Shown one piece after another: positions 62,875 to 64,000 of a stretch of DNA of 64,000 nucleotides (position 1 is the first letter of the stretch; every line of letters starts with the position of its first letter). The position numbers and the translations under genes were made by a program. The notes under the pieces are model-generated. The model saw only the letters and a list, made by a program, of their open reading frames with translations, was not told where the DNA came from and ran no database searches. Source of the stretch: an uncultured Pseudomonadales bacterium (lineage in GTDB: Bacteria > Pseudomonadota > Gammaproteobacteria > Pseudomonadales > Azotimanducaceae); NCBI GenBank assembly GCA_951813295.1, contig CATOTI010000002.1:186001-250000 (forward strand), read 5' to 3'.

Positions 62875-63153
62875 ATGTTCTGGAGCTTTCTCATCCTGGT
62901 AGCGGTCTTTGCGATCGCCTATTTTGTCTGGCGAATCGTCGACATGCTGCCGGATTTCATTTTTCGCCTGAGCGAGATCCAGCGCGACTTGGCGGAAATC
63001 CGTCGGCAGCTCGCTGACGCAAGCATCGAAGCCGATACGCTCGACGACGAACCGGCCCCGGCGGTGACGAATTCCTCCGCGCCCGCGCCGACGCCAACCG
63101 TGTCGACTGACGCGTCGCCCGCCGCTTCCGCGGAGGAAGACGACAAGGTCTAG
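62875..63153 (+). CDS. small membrane protein, unknown
   Basis: A 92-residue protein. One membrane helix (FWSFLILVAVFAIAYFVWRI) is followed by a short coiled-coil-like helix (FRLSEIQRDLAEIRRQLADA) and a low-complexity acidic Pro/Ala/Ser tail. GGAGAG stands 5 nt before the ATG at 62875, which I prefer to an upstream TTG at 62830. Two bases separate it from the next gene. No family recognised. Confidence 0.68.
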   Translation: MFWSFLILVAVFAIAYFVWRIVDMLPDFIFRLSEIQRDLAEIRRQLADASIEADTLDDEPAPAVTNSSAPAPTPTVSTDASPAASAEEDDKV

Positions 63154-63155
63154 CC

Positions 63156-63908
63156 TTGGATTGGCGAATACTACTGGGACTGGGCCTCACCGGCGTCTGG
63201 CTGGCGCTCGGTTTCGTCTATATCGCCGGCGTCGTCGGCTTCAAAGAATTCGGCACGCTACCCGCCGCCGATATCGGCAGTTTTTTCGAAGGCGCATTTG
63301 CACCCCTCGCGTTTCTCTGGCTGGTGATCGGCTATTTCCTGCAACAACAGGAACTCGAGCAGAACACGCGCGCACTCACGAGCCAGGCTGAAGAGATCCA
63401 ACGAACTGCCGAACAAGCGATCATCCAGTCGGAAAAGATGGCGGCGAACGAGATGCACGCCCGGCAGGATGCCTTCCTGTCGATCTCCGACTCCGTCAAC
63501 CACCAACTGGGGCTGATTGCGGGGTTCCTGTATCTGTCGAGCCATACGGCGGCGGAAGGCGGACGGGTGACCTCCGATGAGATCGGCTCCATGTTCACGG
63601 CCTTGTCCCGATCAGATCACGAGGTCTTTTCGCGTCAGTTGATGTCGGCACACATCGAGGCGGCGCCGGAGGATCGTTACGACCTCTTCTACGGCACCAA
63701 CATTCGCGCGCGGCATTCCAATCATTTCATCTGGGTGTTCGAACGACTGTTGCAGCGCGGCGAAGAAGTCGACATCGACGGTCTCTTGCAGGACGCGCTC
63801 GTCGCCAACACGCATGGTCTGATCTACGGGCTCGCCAAGCGCCATCAAGCCGAAGCGCCGCCAGAGCTGGCTAATGTCGAACTCACCGGGCGACACTTGC
63901 AGCTCTGA
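63156..63908 (+). CDS. membrane protein of unknown function with coiled-coil linker
   Basis: A 250-residue protein starting at TTG 63156. Two membrane helices lie at about 5-28 (LGLGLTGVWLALGFVYIAGV) and 48-64 (LAFLWLVIGYFLQ). A coiled coil (QQELEQNTRALTSQAEEIQR) connects to a cytoplasmic helical domain of about 150 residues. The layout, FxxAFAPLAFLWLV with QxxELxxNT, recalls phage and plasmid membrane proteins of unknown role. Possibly a sensor or scaffold; no function is assigned. Confidence 0.7.
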   Translation: MDWRILLGLGLTGVWLALGFVYIAGVVGFKEFGTLPAADIGSFFEGAFAPLAFLWLVIGYFLQQQELEQNTRALTSQAEEIQRTAEQAIIQSEKMAANEMHARQDAFLSISDSVNHQLGLIAGFLYLSSHTAAEGGRVTSDEIGSMFTALSRSDHEVFSRQLMSAHIEAAPEDRYDLFYGTNIRARHSNHFIWVFERLLQRGEEVDIDGLLQDALVANTHGLIYGLAKRHQAEAPPELANVELTGRHLQL

Positions 63909-63925
63909 TTGAGAGAGATAGGACC

Positions 63926-64000
63926 ATGGCAAGACGAATCATCGCGCTCGCGGCGCTGTTCATGATCGTGCCGGCTGCCGCCGGGCCCGCCAGCCAGTTC
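63926..64000 (+). CDS. exported protein, N-terminus only (cut by window end)
   Basis: The first 25 codons are visible (MARRIIALAALFMIVPAAAG then PASQF), a clear signal peptide with likely cleavage near AAAG-PAS. AGGA precedes the ATG. It follows the unknown membrane protein by 17 bp and continues past the window. Nothing further can be said. Confidence 0.75.
   Translation, partial: MARRIIALAALFMIVPAAAGPASQF

Overview
This 64 kb window looks like a chromosomal segment of a high-GC gammaproteobacterium. The best marker is the gene order aspS-yebC-ruvC-ruvA-ruvB-tolQ-tolR-tolA-tolB-pal-cpoB-queE-queC-tRNA-Lys (about 24.1-35.0 kb, minus strand). It matches the order I know from Pseudomonas-like gammaproteobacteria, except that ybgC is absent between ruvB and tolQ. 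Genes are tightly packed with many 1-4 bp overlaps and frequent GTG/TTG starts. I cannot name a genus. The catabolic gene content suggests an uncultured marine or soil heterotroph that lives on lipids and amino acids.

Layout. 0-5.7 kb: end of a GMC oxidoreductase, a MATE efflux pump, then a beta-oxidation set (dienoyl-CoA-isomerase-like crotonase, two overlapping acyl-CoA dehydrogenases, SlyD-like FKBP). 5.7-12.3 kb: N-acyl-D-amino-acid deacylase and GMC oxidoreductase, divergent from a DgcN-like gene (broken by one in-frame TGA), a DgcA-like racemase, a class IV aminotransferase and a rhomboid protease; this reads as a D-amino-acid catabolic locus. 12.3-14.4 kb: catabolic PdxA plus a DUF1537 acid-sugar kinase. 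14.4-17.5 kb: a mobile island holding a palindromic dispersed repeat, an IS110/IS1111-type element and an IS256-family element bounded by a perfect 8-bp target duplication. 17.7-18.97 kb: a eukaryotic-type (GSII) glutamine synthetase preceded by a sigma-54-type promoter and two NtrC-like sites about three helical turns apart. 19-24.1 kb: an orphan ThDP enzyme, DUF2239, hisI, a phytanoyl-CoA-dioxygenase/SDR pair and a GNAT.

24.1-37.9 kb is the conserved housekeeping core: tRNA-Lys, queuosine precursor genes, Tol-Pal, RuvABC, aspS, an HU protein with a lysine/alanine tail, and proS. 37.9-45 kb: TlpA-like lipoprotein, YihY, a propionyl-CoA synthetase beside an alpha-methylacyl-CoA-racemase-type CaiB protein, and an MsbA-like exporter. 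45.1-54.5 kb is a long plus-strand run (esterase, miaE, an unassigned glycosyltransferase-like protein, argC type 2, aspartate aminotransferase, DEAD helicase, Nit1-like amidase, PerM-like permease, hisC, cupin). 54.5-58.8 kb: ABC-F, a second rhomboid, a DUF1330-like membrane protein and an LLM oxidoreductase. 58.8-59.77 kb is a 0.95 kb repeat-rich gap with tandem repeats, strong twin hairpins and two more copies of the dispersed repeat. 59.8-64 kb: a DUF35/thiolase-like pair that lacks the thiolase cysteines and resembles steroid side-chain aldolase systems, a SixA-like phosphatase, an RsmB/RsmF-type methyltransferase and unassigned membrane proteins.

The acyl-CoA genes (crotonase, paired ACADs, PhyH, CaiB racemase, propionyl-CoA synthetase, DUF35/thiolase) are scattered but consistent with degradation of branched or polycyclic lipids. 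All functional calls come from motif recognition; no database search was possible.
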